A stretch of DNA of 64,000 nucleotides from a bacterium HR33 (lineage in GTDB: Bacteria; Gemmatimonadota; Gemmatimonadetes; Gemmatimonadales; GWC2-71-9): positions 620,001 through 684,000 of the forward strand of contig BEIJ01000002.1 in the NCBI GenBank assembly GCA_002923375.1. Reading direction: 5' to 3'. The position numbers and the translations under genes are program-made. The notes under the pieces are model-generated. The model searched no databases. It saw only the letters and a program-made list of their open reading frames with translations, and was not told the DNA's origin. Positions 52,700-61,644 of this stretch are shown in pieces. The first letter of the stretch is position 1. Every line of letters begins with the position of its first letter.

Positions 52700-55345
52700 G
52701 TGGACCAGGCACTTTGGAAAAAGGTAGAAGCAATCTGCCTGGCAGCCCTCGCCCACCCGCCGGCGAAACGGGCCGCGTTTATTGCGGGGGCTACGGCCGG
52801 GGATCCGATCCTGCGCCGAGAAGTGGAGCTCCAAATCGCGGCCTACGAGCAATCGTCCGGCTTTCTAGAGACCCCGTTGGCCAGCCTTCGGCATCTGGAG
52901 TCCGCGGAGCCTTTGGGCTCCGGCCAGCTTGGTAGCTACCGCCTCGTTCGCCTACTGGCCCGGGGCGGAATGGGGGAAGTGTTCCTAGGCGTCCAGGAGA
53001 CGGCTAGCTTCAGCCGCCCGGTAGCGATCAAGCTGATACGGATGGAGCTGGAAAAAGAGGACGCTCTTGCGCGGTTCAGGCGCTAGACCGAGCTGCTGGC
53101 CGCTCTCAATCATCCCAACATCGTGCGTCTCATCGACGCCGGTCTATCCGACGAGGGGCGCCCCTACTTGGTAATGGAATACGTCGAGGGCCTACCGGTG
53201 GATGAGTATTGTGACCGGCGCGGATTAGGAATCAGAGAGAGGCTCGAGCTCTTTCGGGTCATTTGCGACGCGGTGCAGCACGCTCACGACCACCTGATCG
53301 TGCATCGCGATCTCAAGCCAAGCAACATCTTGGTTACCGGCGACGGTGTGCCCAGGCTTTTGGACTTTGGGATCGCGAAACTTCTGGCGAGCACGCTTTC
53401 AGAGGATTCAATCCCGCCCACCCGCACGGCCTTAAGGAGGCTTACACCGGGTTACGCCGCTCCCGAGCAGATCCAGGGGGGACCGATTACCCCCGCCTGT
53501 GACGTGCACGCTCTCGGTGTGCTGCTGTACGAGCTACTCACCGGTCGTCACCCATTCATCCAGCCGGGGCTCGACTTGGAGGAGGTCCAGAGGGCTGTTT
53601 GTCATAAGCCCGTTCCGCGGCCGAGTGGGGTGGTTGTGAAGCCGGTCTGGAAGGTGGACGAGGGTGGCCGAATGAGCGTGTCGGCGGAAGAGCTGGCAAA
53701 GAGGCGCGGTACCAGCCCCAAGGGGCTCCGGCGCGCGATATCGGGAGATCTCGACGCCGTGGTGCTCAAGGCGTGTAGGAAGGAGCCCGAGTGGCGATAT
53801 CCGTCGGCAGGTTTGCTGGGGGAAGAGATCGGCCGCTTTCTGGCCGGCAAGCCGGTCGCGGCTCGAGCCGACGCGGCCGTCTATCGAACGAGCAAGTTTC
53901 TGAAGCGTCATGCTTGGGCCGCGGTGAGCCTGGCGGTAGCGTTTGTAGCCCTGGCACTTATGACGGCGGTCACACTGGTGCAGTCGCGGGAGGTGGCTCT
54001 TCAGCGCGACCAAATGCGCGAGGTTCAGGGGTTCCTATTGGAAACGTTCGGAGCGGTGGGCCCCGATCAAGCTGTGGGAGAGGTTGTGACCGCTAGCCAG
54101 TTGCTTGACGCGAGGGCGGCCAGCCTGGAGCAGGCCTACGCTGGCCGGCCGGTGCTGAAGGCGCAGATGACCGGCGTTTTGGCGGAGGCTTACCTGCGAT
54201 TGGGGTTGTACGAGAGAGCGGAGTCTCTGGCTCGGCGAGCGGTGGCTCTGAGCGGGTCGGAGCTGGGAGAGGATCATCCTGCTTTCGCTTCGGCGCTCGC
54301 TTTGCTGGGACTGATCCTGTACGAGCGGGGAGACGCCGGGGCGGCTCAGCCGATTTTGGAGCAGGCGGTGCGGATCCACCGCTCTGCAGGCCGAAACTAT
54401 CGGGTGGACTTGTCGAGATCGCTGAACGATCTCGGTTTGGTGCTCGAACGCCTGAGCAGGTACGCCGAGGCGGAGCGGGTTTACCGGGAAGCGCTGACGA
54501 TACGGGCGAGCCTGCTCGGCGACCAGCATCAAAGTACCGGCATTACGGCCAGCAATCTCGCCGCCGTCCTGTACCGACAGGGATCCTATGATGAGGCGGT
54601 CAGTGCCGCGAGCCGCGCGCTTAGAGCGCTGAGGAGTTCGCTGGGTCCCGACCACCAGCGATCGGTGATAGCACAAAACAATCTGGCGGTGATGAAAATC
54701 GCCGCTGGCCAGATCGAGGGAGCGGTGGCCGAGCTGCGCGATCTACTGGAACGCCAGCGGCGGCTCCAGGGAGAGCGTCACCCGGTAACCGCTCAGGTCA
54801 TGAACACCCTCGCCGGGACGCTGAATCGGGCGGGGAGGTACCAGGAAGCCGAAGTCTTGGCGCGCCGGGCCCTGGAGATCTTGGGCCGGGCGCTAGGACC
54901 CCAGCACACTGCGGTAGGGATCAGCTCGAGGGTTCTTGGCGAGGCCCTCGAGGGCCAGGGACGGCATCGGGAGGCGATGGAGCAGTACCATGCCGCATTG
55001 GCGATTCAGAGAAGTGCGCTAAGTGCGCAGCATCCGGAGCTGGCTTACCTCATCACCAAGCTGGGGACTCTTTACCAGGAACTTGGGCAAGTGGAGGAGG
55101 CGGTGGAATACCTCCGCGAAGCGGTAGCCCGGAACGAGGCGGTTTACGGCAGCAGCAGCCAAAGAACGCTGGAAGTGCGGTTGCGCCTGGCCATGGCATT
55201 AGCGGCAGAGGGCGCGTTCCAAGAGGCTGAATCGCTTTTGGCGTCGAGCCGGGGGGATATCGCCGGGGAGGAAAGCACGGCGCTGGCGAGGCTGAGGTCT
55301 CGTGTTGAGAGTCTCCTCCGAGAGCGGAGGGCGGCAGCTAGGTGA
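52700..55345 (+). pseudogene. Serine/threonine protein kinase with TPR repeats, interrupted by an in-frame TAG
   Basis: The frame from GTG 52700 (start VDQALWKKVEAICLAAL, typical of these kinases) to 55345 is one gene but for a single TAG at 53084-53086, between ALARFRR and TELLAALNHPNIVRL, where relatives have Glu or Gln. Before it lie the glycine loop LARGGMGEVFLG and the lysine in VAIKLIR; after it HRDLKPSNIL, DFGIAKLL and the C-lobe, a membrane helix (AAVSLAVAFVALALMTAVTL), then about eight TPR motifs (residues 350-870). An internal GTG at 53123 would give a kinase lacking its ATP lysine. One base change restores the reading frame, so error, recent mutation or readthrough are all possible. 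Stop overlaps the ECF sigma gene. Confidence 0.85.
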
Positions 55346-55962
55346 AATCGTTCCGGCGTCCGGCGCCTGGAGAGATTACCCGGTTGCTTCGAGAGGCCAC
55401 CGCCGGTCGTACGCAGGCGTGGGATGAACTGATGCCGCTCGTGTATCCGGAACTCAAGAGGTTGGCTCGATCGCAACTGAGATCGGAACGGGCAGGCCAC
55501 ACGCTCGACACTACAGCCGTGGTGCACGAGGCGTATCTGAAACTGGTCGGACAGGATCGCGTGCAGTGGCAAAGTCGCGCTCATTTCTACGCGGTAGCTG
55601 CGCAGGCTATGCGCCGGATACTGGTCGATTACGCCAGGAAACGAGCGGCGGGTAAACGTGGCGGCGGATTGCGCTGGGTTTCTCTGCAAGGGCCGGAGGA
55701 GCCGGTAACAAGAGGCTCGCCGGGAAGTGTCGAAGAGAGGATCATAGATCTGATCAACCTGGATGCCATGCTGCGGCAGCTGTCTCGATTTAACCCCCGC
55801 GGGGCGGCGGTGGTCGAGTACCGGTTCTTCGGAGGACTCTCGTACCGGGAGATAGCCGAGGTGATGGGCGTCTCCACCGTAACCGTGAGGCGCCTGTGGG
55901 CCATGGCCCGAGCGTGGCTGTGGAGGAGACTGGATGAAGGGGATGACGCTGCTGGTTCCTAA
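55342..55962 (+). CDS. ECF sigma factor (TIGR02999-type)
   Basis: 206 residues, GTG start overlapping the kinase stop (GTGA). Region 2 has LVYPELKRLARSQLR and HTLDTTAVVHEAYLKLV; the segment RAHFYAVAAQAMRRILVDYAR is the signature of the ECF group found with kinase-TPR partners in Acidobacteriota, Planctomycetota and Gemmatimonadota. Region 4 ends with LSYREIAEVMGVSTVTVRRLW, the promoter -35 reading helix. In this group the adjacent kinase is thought to act on the sigma factor. Divergent transcription from the RiPP precursor makes it a candidate regulator of that operon. Confidence 0.92.
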   Translation: MKSFRRPAPGEITRLLREATAGRTQAWDELMPLVYPELKRLARSQLRSERAGHTLDTTAVVHEAYLKLVGQDRVQWQSRAHFYAVAAQAMRRILVDYARKRAAGKRGGGLRWVSLQGPEEPVTRGSPGSVEERIIDLINLDAMLRQLSRFNPRGAAVVEYRFFGGLSYREIAEVMGVSTVTVRRLWAMARAWLWRRLDEGDDAAGS

Positions 55963-56420
55963 GGCGGTTCTTCTCGAGTTTCACACGACTTGGGCGCAAT
56001 TCGCCGATCCCTGACGCTTTTCTTTTGAGTCCCGTCGCAAAGGCCGAGCAAGTAACCGAGACGCAGGTCGCACCCTAGTGACTAAAGGAACCATCTGCAA
56101 AAAGTTGCAGCGGCTGCCTCAGGCAACCTGTGCAATTTTCGCCGCCGAAAGTGCGCAATTTGAACCGCCGCTAACAGGATCGACTTCGCCGCGTGAGAAT
56201 TGCGACCTATTCAATCTGTCGCCTTTCGCAAGTGACAGTCGCAAATCGCCGGGCCTTGACGGATTGTGCCACCAAGGCGTCGCAAAATCCCGATGTATCC
56301 ACCTACCGGTTCGCCTATTCTCACCGCCGTTCTGGATCCGGGGAGAACGATGCGGACAAGGCAGTCGAAGTGCCCCGTTTCTGTGCTTGCCTGTTGGACT
56401 AGAACTTAAGAAGAGCGTAT
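55963..56420. other. Intergenic region with recurrent GTCGCAA motifs
   Basis: 458 bases with visibly lower GC than the genes around it and no convincing gene. GTCGCAA occurs at 56034, 56238 and 56279, a close variant GGTCGCACC near 56066, and an inverted AATTGCGACC near 56199. CTGCAA-AAAG-TTGCAG near 56096-56111 forms a small hairpin. The motif copies may be operator sites for the gene at 56421; this is only pattern reading. Confidence 0.45.
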
Positions 56421-57494
56421 ATGCGTCCGTGCAACATGCCTCGCGAGGCGATGGTTGCAGCCCTTCTGCTGGCGACGGGGTGCGGCCTAGAGCGCAGAGA
56501 AACCGGTCAAACAGCCTCTCCCATACCCCTGGAGAGCCTGCTAGTCGAGCTGGCCGATGTCCCACTCCAGCCGGATGAGAGCGACCCGATCGGCTACGCA
56601 ATCGACCTCGCGGTCTCCAGCCGCGGCGCTTTCATCGTGGATCGCCAACAGGCAAACATCAAGTACTTCAGCCGGGACGGAAAACTCATCCGCACCCTCG
56701 GCAGGGCGGGGAACGGTCCGGGAGAATTTAGGCGGCCCTACGGCGCGGCACTGCTGAGCAACGAGCGCTTGGCAGTGCTGGACCGAGGGCGAGGCGTCAT
56801 ATCGGTCTGGGACAGCGGAGGCACTTGGCTGGAGGAGTGGAGAGTCGAAGGCGACGCCTGGGACCTCGACGCCGCAGAAGGCGGGAACGCCATCGCGGTA
56901 AGCGGTTTCCTGAACGTCGGCGACTCGGTGTCGGGAACGCTCCGCAGAGTCCGGCTCAGAGTCCACCAACCGACGGGAGAGATCCGGAACTCGTTCGGCA
57001 CCGTGCCCGAGCCCAAGCATCGATACGAAAGGATCTTTGGCGGCATGGACCTGGCTACCGTGGGCGCGGTTTTGGTATCCGGCCAGCAGTTCACCAACCT
57101 GATCACCTATACCGACGCCCGAACGGGCCGGGAATGGACTCATCCGATAGGAGGAACTTGGTACAAGCCGATCGAATTCCCGCCCGACGACGGCCGGCCC
57201 TTCGATCAAGCAGGGCTGCAGCGCCTGAACGAGTGGAGCCGGCAACAGCTCCTCATGATGAGACTTATCGGATTCGGGGACGAGCTCTACCTGGCGAGGT
57301 TCGACACCTACGATCAGGAAAGGGTGAGAGTCCGTTTTTACGTTCTGGCGGATCTCCAGGGCCGAACCCGTGCGATCATGGGACCCAGCTATGTGGATTT
57401 TCTAGCCGTCAGACGAGACACGCTCTTCGGCGTAACAACGGATGACGACGGAAACGTCAGCCTGAAGATCATGCGGCCGAAGCGGCGCTTATAA
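56421..57494 (+). CDS. 6-bladed beta-propeller lipoprotein
   Basis: 357 residues with a lipoprotein signal (MVAALLLATGCGLE, cysteine near residue 21). The body matches the 6-bladed propeller/NHL-like group: IDLAVSSRGAFIVDRQQANI, FSRDGKLIRTLGRAGNGPGEF (the NGPGEF element is the hallmark), VWDSGGTWLEEWRVEG and VDFLAVRRDTLFGV. Function is unknown in these proteins; they are plentiful in Gemmatimonadota and Bacteroidota envelopes. It converges with the gene at 57469 and overlaps it by 26 bases. Confidence 0.82.
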   Translation: MRPCNMPREAMVAALLLATGCGLERRETGQTASPIPLESLLVELADVPLQPDESDPIGYAIDLAVSSRGAFIVDRQQANIKYFSRDGKLIRTLGRAGNGPGEFRRPYGAALLSNERLAVLDRGRGVISVWDSGGTWLEEWRVEGDAWDLDAAEGGNAIAVSGFLNVGDSVSGTLRRVRLRVHQPTGEIRNSFGTVPEPKHRYERIFGGMDLATVGAVLVSGQQFTNLITYTDARTGREWTHPIGGTWYKPIEFPPDDGRPFDQAGLQRLNEWSRQQLLMMRLIGFGDELYLARFDTYDQERVRVRFYVLADLQGRTRAIMGPSYVDFLAVRRDTLFGVTTDDDGNVSLKIMRPKRRL

Positions 57495-58149
57495 CACCTG
57501 CGCCACATGCGTTTAGAAAAGCACGCGCGACCAGATCAGCCTGGGAGTCGCACCGGGGAGAGGAGCCGCTAAATCCCCCGATCAACCTGCGCCGGAGTCT
57601 ATACCATGCGTTGGAGTCCAAACCCACACTCCGCGCAACGCGGGCCGCGGGAACCCCTAAGCCGGCGCTCGCGAATTCCACAAAAAGCAACGTCAACCAC
57701 ATGCAAATCTTCTTGGGGCTCGGCAAGCCGGACTCGATGGCGGCCCGCTCCAGGGTCCGTATGGTCGGAAATCCATCTCCCGCAACAGCCAGACACTTCA
57801 GCCTAGGCAGCCGACCCAGCTCGAGCTCCGCCAGTACCTGTTCTATCAACCTACGGTAAGGAGGACGAAGCGAACCCTCCAGTGGCTGCAATGCCTGCCG
57901 TACCCTCAGGCCGGGGGTCATCCTGAGGGCCTGCTGAAGCGCCTCGCATACCAGCGAGCGCTCGTAGGCTGCGGGAAGTTGAAACTTGAGCCAGCTACCA
58001 GGCCGCGCAAGCGCCCGAACCAGAAGGGGCTCTATGCCGCTGCGAATTGGAACGTAGAACATCACCACCGCCGCCGGGTGGTGGCGACGGAATGCCTCGA
58101 GAGCTCCGAGAGCCCTCTCGTCAAAGGGACTCAAGTCATAGACTAGCAC
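57469..58149 (-). CDS. Unknown protein with receiver-like N part and helix-turn-helix-like C part
   Basis: 226 residues from GTG 58149; the frame stays open upstream through at least 20 more codons without a standard start, so the N terminus is uncertain. The beginning VLVYDLSPFDERALGAL followed by AAVVMFYVP looks like the first strands of a receiver or pseudo-receiver without clear phosphoacceptor aspartate. The C-terminal part has VPAARVARSVGLDSNAWYRLRR, which resembles an AraC-type helix-turn-helix. A transcription regulator is likely but no family is named. Gene order suggests it is the last of a minus-strand group with the TPR protein. Confidence 0.6.
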   Translation of the reverse strand: MLVYDLSPFDERALGALEAFRRHHPAAVVMFYVPIRSGIEPLLVRALARPGSWLKFQLPAAYERSLVCEALQQALRMTPGLRVRQALQPLEGSLRPPYRRLIEQVLAELELGRLPRLKCLAVAGDGFPTIRTLERAAIESGLPSPKKICMWLTLLFVEFASAGLGVPAARVARSVGLDSNAWYRLRRRLIGGFSGSSPRCDSQADLVARAFLNACGAGVISAASAA

Positions 58150-58223
58150 TTTGGCGCTGCCGGCCTCCAGCGAGTCGTCCGCCGGGCCGGGAACAGAACG
58201 AGCTTGGTCGCAACGGAAAAAAA

Positions 58224-59273
58224 CTAACCCGCCAAAGCGGCCGTCAGCTCGTCCAATTTCCGCACCTCCACCTCCGCCCCGAGCTGCTTGAACCGCACCC
58301 TAGCCCGCCGAATGAACTCGGAAGCCTCTCCGTTCTTCCCCAAACGCCGGTACAGCTTGGCCAGATCCCGCTCCGCCTGCGCCGCCAACAAGGGGCGGTC
58401 AAAAGCCTCGGCCCGATCGATCGCAGTGCGCAACAACCGCTCACCTTCCGCCGTCTCTCCCAACTCCACGAGCACCGAACCCAATACCCGCAGATCCTCC
58501 GCCTCCCCTACCACATCCCCTACCTGGCGGCGAGTGGCCAAAGCATGCTCGATCTCCCGCCGCGCAAGCTCCGGTTCCCCTGCCATAAGGCGAATCTCGG
58601 CACGACCACCCTGCGTCAACGCCAACAGCCGCAGATCACCAGCCTCGCCAGCCTCGGATACCGCACGATGAGCGGTCTCCAAAGCTTTCTCCAAATCACC
58701 CTGATCCCGGTAGGTGAGGGCCAAATTGTGCAGCGTCTCCGCCACACCGGTCCTGAGGCCCGCCTGCTGAAACGCCGCCAGCGCCATGGTGAACGAACCT
58801 ACCGCCCGGCCGTAGTCCCCCCGCAAACTGGCTATGATCCCCAGATTGTTGGAACAGCGACCTACCGTGGCACGGTCCCCCTCGCGCTCGGCCTCCGCCA
58901 AGGCTCGAGTGAAATACTCCACCGCCTCTTCGATACGCCCCTCCTCGAAGGCTATCGCCCCCGAGAGATTCAGCGCCCTGGCCGCCACCGTGCGATCGGC
59001 TCGCTCCCGCGCCCGCTCGTAAGCCACCTTCGCCCAGCGCTTGGCCAGATCGTCCCGGCCCAAACGCGCCTGAGCCGAACCGAAAAGGAAAGCCAAAGTG
59101 GGAGAGCCCGCCAATTCCTCCGGCGGCAAACCGCCGAGGTACTCCACCACAGCCGCATGACGGCCGGTATCGGCTAGCTTCTGTACCGTGTTCAGAGTCA
59201 TCAAGGATGCCCGCGCATCCATAGAGCCGTCAGCTAAAGTCCCAATAGCACGCGCTGAATTCCGCTCTCTCAA
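58224..59273 (-). CDS. TPR-repeat protein
   Basis: 349 residues, almost entirely tetratricopeptide repeats (ARALNLSGAIAFEEGRIEE, CSNNLGIIASLRGDYGRA, LHNLALTYRDQGDLEKALE, DLAKLYRRLGKNGEASEF and others, at least seven). No signal peptide, so cytoplasmic. The TTG at 59273 overlaps the upstream stop (TTGA), but an ATG at 59221 is a good alternative. TPR proteins scaffold protein contacts; the partner may be the neighbouring regulator. Same direction as the lipoprotein gene before it and the unknown protein after it. Confidence 0.8.
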   Translation of the reverse strand: MRERNSARAIGTLADGSMDARASLMTLNTVQKLADTGRHAAVVEYLGGLPPEELAGSPTLAFLFGSAQARLGRDDLAKRWAKVAYERARERADRTVAARALNLSGAIAFEEGRIEEAVEYFTRALAEAEREGDRATVGRCSNNLGIIASLRGDYGRAVGSFTMALAAFQQAGLRTGVAETLHNLALTYRDQGDLEKALETAHRAVSEAGEAGDLRLLALTQGGRAEIRLMAGEPELARREIEHALATRRQVGDVVGEAEDLRVLGSVLVELGETAEGERLLRTAIDRAEAFDRPLLAAQAERDLAKLYRRLGKNGEASEFIRRARVRFKQLGAEVEVRKLDELTAALAG

Positions 59274-59959
59274 TGCGACACCGCATACCCGGAGAAGTGC
59301 TGCAAACCGGCCGTGAACAACCTGTCATCCAGAGAATGCGAAGCTTCAACATTCTCCCACGGATCCCCGGGATGCTCCTGCACCCAGACGCCCAACAAAA
59401 CCTGGCGGATGTACTCGTCGTTCCCATCTACGATGCCGTTTCCGTCCAGATCGCCACTCGCGCCCGTATACCAGACCTTGAACTGGGCCGGCGCCGACGG
59501 ATTGAACACCAGTCCCGTGGGCTCGAAGTGCACCAGCAGATATGTGGTATCGACTCGCACCGAGATGAGGACCGAATCTCCCTGCCCGAACAGGCTCCCG
59601 TCCGGACGGCGGTAGAGACCGTCCTTGGGGATGGTGAACTGGATATACGGCTTCCAGCTGCCGTCCGCATCCCGGTAGCGGATCTCGATCCCCGTGCTCT
59701 TGCCCCGGCGAGCCCAAAAACTAGTCTCGTAGTTGTCCAAGATGGGAACCGCCGAGGCGGCCATGGCTTGCTCCGGTCCCTCGGCAACCGGGTCGTTCCT
59801 CACCGCCGCAAAAGACGGCGTGCCGATAGCCGGAGACCAGACTAGGTGCTTTAGAGAGATGTCCGGCCGCTCGAGCCCCCGAGGCGGAGGACCGACGCCA
59901 TCGCTGCAAGCCGCAAGCACCAGACCTGCAACGACTAGGATGCCTGCCCTCTTCGTCAT
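59270..59959 (-). CDS. Lipoprotein with an EF-hand/dockerin-like loop, unknown function
   Basis: 229 residues. Signal with lipobox LAAC (VVAGLVLAACSDG, cysteine at residue 18). Mid part is beta-rich (YETSFWARRGKST, KPYIQFTIPKDGL). Near the C terminus GDLDGNGIVDGNDE has the spacing of a calcium-binding loop of the dockerin/EF-hand type. Family not recognised. A good ribosome site AGGAGGT precedes the ATG. Coupled to the downstream TPR gene by a four-base overlap. Confidence 0.72.
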   Translation of the reverse strand: MTKRAGILVVAGLVLAACSDGVGPPPRGLERPDISLKHLVWSPAIGTPSFAAVRNDPVAEGPEQAMAASAVPILDNYETSFWARRGKSTGIEIRYRDADGSWKPYIQFTIPKDGLYRRPDGSLFGQGDSVLISVRVDTTYLLVHFEPTGLVFNPSAPAQFKVWYTGASGDLDGNGIVDGNDEYIRQVLLGVWVQEHPGDPWENVEASHSLDDRLFTAGLQHFSGYAVSH

Positions 59960-60069
59960 ACCGACCTCCTGGAAGACACGCTGGTGCCATGAAACCGAAG
60001 ATGCACGCAGCGTGCCGCAGTGTAACCTACGAGTTTTTCAAGCGTTAGGCCTGGCGGGCTCGGCGCGCG

Positions 60070-60109
60070 TCTGGCACGGTTTGACCCAGGCGGGCCGAAC
60101 CGTACCAGA
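60070..60109 (-). terminator. Hairpin directly after the sigma-54 activator gene
   Basis: Arms 60070-60081 and 60098-60109 pair twelve bases with one mismatch (TCTGG-C/T-ACGGTT), loop of 16, starting directly after the stop codon. No T tract follows, so either a Rho-type end or a stabilising 3' hairpin. Confidence 0.5.
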
Positions 60110-61447
60110 TTAGGCGGGCTTGCCTCCCTCGTTCACCAGCCGGCGCAGCCTTCGGCGCGAGACTTTGAGCCTGCGGGCAGCTTCGCTCACGTTCCCCTCG
60201 ACCAGTTCGAGCATGGCACGCGCCGCAGCCTGGGTGATGGCATCGAGCGGTGCGGGGAAGGGGATCACGGACTCGCCACCCGGCTTGGCTTCCGGCTCCG
60301 GAACCAGCTCCTCCAGGTTGAGTTCCCCCGGTCGAGACAGCAGCAAGGCGCGTTCTACCGCGTTCTTGAGCTCCCGCACGTTCCCCGGCCATGAGTAACT
60401 GAGCAGGAGCCGGCGGGCCTCCGCGCCGAGAGCGGGCACCGGGAGCCCGTACTGGGGAGCGAGCCTGGCCAGTAGAGCCTGAGCGATCACCACAACGTCG
60501 TCTCCCCGGTCCCTCAAAGGCGGAAGATGGAGCGTGATCACGCCGAGCCGGAAATAGAGATCTTGCCGGAATGCTCCCGCCTTCACCAGCTCGGCCAAGT
60601 TCTCGTTGGTGGCAGCGAGGATCCGCACGTCCACCTTGCGGGATTTGGTGGCTCCTATGCGGCGCACCTCGCGATCTTCCAAGACGCGCAGCAACTTGGC
60701 CTGGAGATCGACCGGCAGGGTGCCGACCTCGTCTAGAAACAGCGTTCCCCCGTGGGCCACTTCAAAAAGCCCCGGCTTGGCGGCGTGAGCGTCGGTGAAA
60801 GCCCCCCGCTCGTGGCCAAAAAGTTCGGATTCTATGAGATTGCGCGGCAGCGCCGAACAGTTGACCGGCACAAAAGGAGCTCCTCTCCTGGGACCGCCAT
60901 CATGAATTGCCCGGGCCAAAAGTTCCTTACCCGTCCCGGTCTCTCCCACGATCAGCGCGGTGGCGTTGGCATGAGGTAGGATTCGCGCCGCCCGCTCAAG
61001 GACGGCTTTCAGCGCCGGACTGTTGCCCACTATGGGAGCGAACGCTTCCAAGTCGCTTTCGGGTTCTGCCGCCTTGCGCACCAGCGTTTCTTTGAATCGA
61101 GCTACAGCTGCAGCCAGGGCGTTGCGCAACAGCTCGATGTCTTCGGGGAGTGCGAAGTAGTCCGCTGCGCCCCGGCGAACCACCTGCGCCGCGGTGCGCC
61201 TGCTACCATCCGATCCTACAGCTAGCAGCGGAATCGATCGCGGCACCTCGTTACGCTCCAGCCACTCGAGGGCGTCGGTCTCCGCCCCTCCCGCCGCCAG
61301 CACCACTGCCGCAACCTTGCCGCTGACCGGCCGGACCTCTGCCGGCGGGCTGATACGCACCTCGGCGCCAAGATCCTCGCCCAGGTGACGCCAGACGTCA
61401 CCGAACGAGTCCGAAAGCTGGGCAACGAGTATAACAGCAGGTTCCAC
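60110..61447 (-). CDS. Sigma-54-dependent transcriptional activator (AAA+ with Fis-type HTH)
   Basis: 445 residues from the GTG at 61447; the frame is open to a TTG at 61552, but that TTG is the -35 of a promoter and the extra residues are not protein-like. The N-terminal domain (about 1-120) is receiver-like without clear acidic triad. The AAA+ core has Walker A GETGTGKELLARA, Walker B GTLFLDEVG and the sigma-54 contact loop as GAFTDA in place of the usual GAFTGA. Fis-type HTH at the end (VEGNVSEAARRLKVSRRRLRRL). Divergent from an HD-GYP gene with a sigma-54 promoter, its probable target. Confidence 0.9.
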   Translation of the reverse strand: MEPAVILVAQLSDSFGDVWRHLGEDLGAEVRISPPAEVRPVSGKVAAVVLAAGGAETDALEWLERNEVPRSIPLLAVGSDGSRRTAAQVVRRGAADYFALPEDIELLRNALAAAVARFKETLVRKAAEPESDLEAFAPIVGNSPALKAVLERAARILPHANATALIVGETGTGKELLARAIHDGGPRRGAPFVPVNCSALPRNLIESELFGHERGAFTDAHAAKPGLFEVAHGGTLFLDEVGTLPVDLQAKLLRVLEDREVRRIGATKSRKVDVRILAATNENLAELVKAGAFRQDLYFRLGVITLHLPPLRDRGDDVVVIAQALLARLAPQYGLPVPALGAEARRLLLSYSWPGNVRELKNAVERALLLSRPGELNLEELVPEPEAKPGGESVIPFPAPLDAITQAAARAMLELVEGNVSEAARRLKVSRRRLRRLVNEGGKPA

Positions 61448-61521
61448 CGGGAAAACTCTCGTGTGGTACTCCCTGACCCACTCGGCACGTTCCGTGCCAC
61501 GGGGACGGCTGCAAGGCCAGA

Positions 61522-61552
61522 AATCTAAGTCGTTGTTAGACAATACGTTCAA
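61522..61552 (-). promoter_or_regulatory. Promoter candidate of the sigma-54 activator gene
   Basis: On the minus strand TTGAAC (61552-61547), 19 bp spacer, TAGATT (61527-61522). About 75 bases before the chosen GTG. Confidence 0.5.
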
Positions 61553-61566
61553 TTCGGGACTGTACC

Positions 61567-61582
61567 TGGCGCACCGTTTGCG
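61567..61582 (+). promoter_or_regulatory. Sigma-54 (-24/-12) promoter before the HD-GYP gene
   Basis: TGGCGC-ACCGT-TTGCG has the invariant GG (61568-61569) and GC (61580-61581) exactly ten bases apart, as in the consensus TGGCAC-N5-TTGC. Transcription would start near 61593, some 50 bases before the ATG at 61645. A sigma-54 activator gene lies directly opposite. Confidence 0.72.
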
Positions 61583-61644
61583 ACTCTCTCAAAACGCCAC
61601 GGTGTAGCGGGAATTGCCTGAAATCGCGAGAAGAGGGCTGCGGA

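Noticed and set aside
44032-56420. Lasso cyclase (asparagine synthetase-like) or ABC exporter in the RiPP locus
   Set aside because: Every frame in the region was considered; none shows glutamine amidotransferase, synthetase or ABC motifs.
56078-56578. Open frame of 166 codons before the propeller lipoprotein
   Set aside because: Cys/Ser/Pro-rich with no domain, overlaps the real gene at 56421, and has no convincing start.
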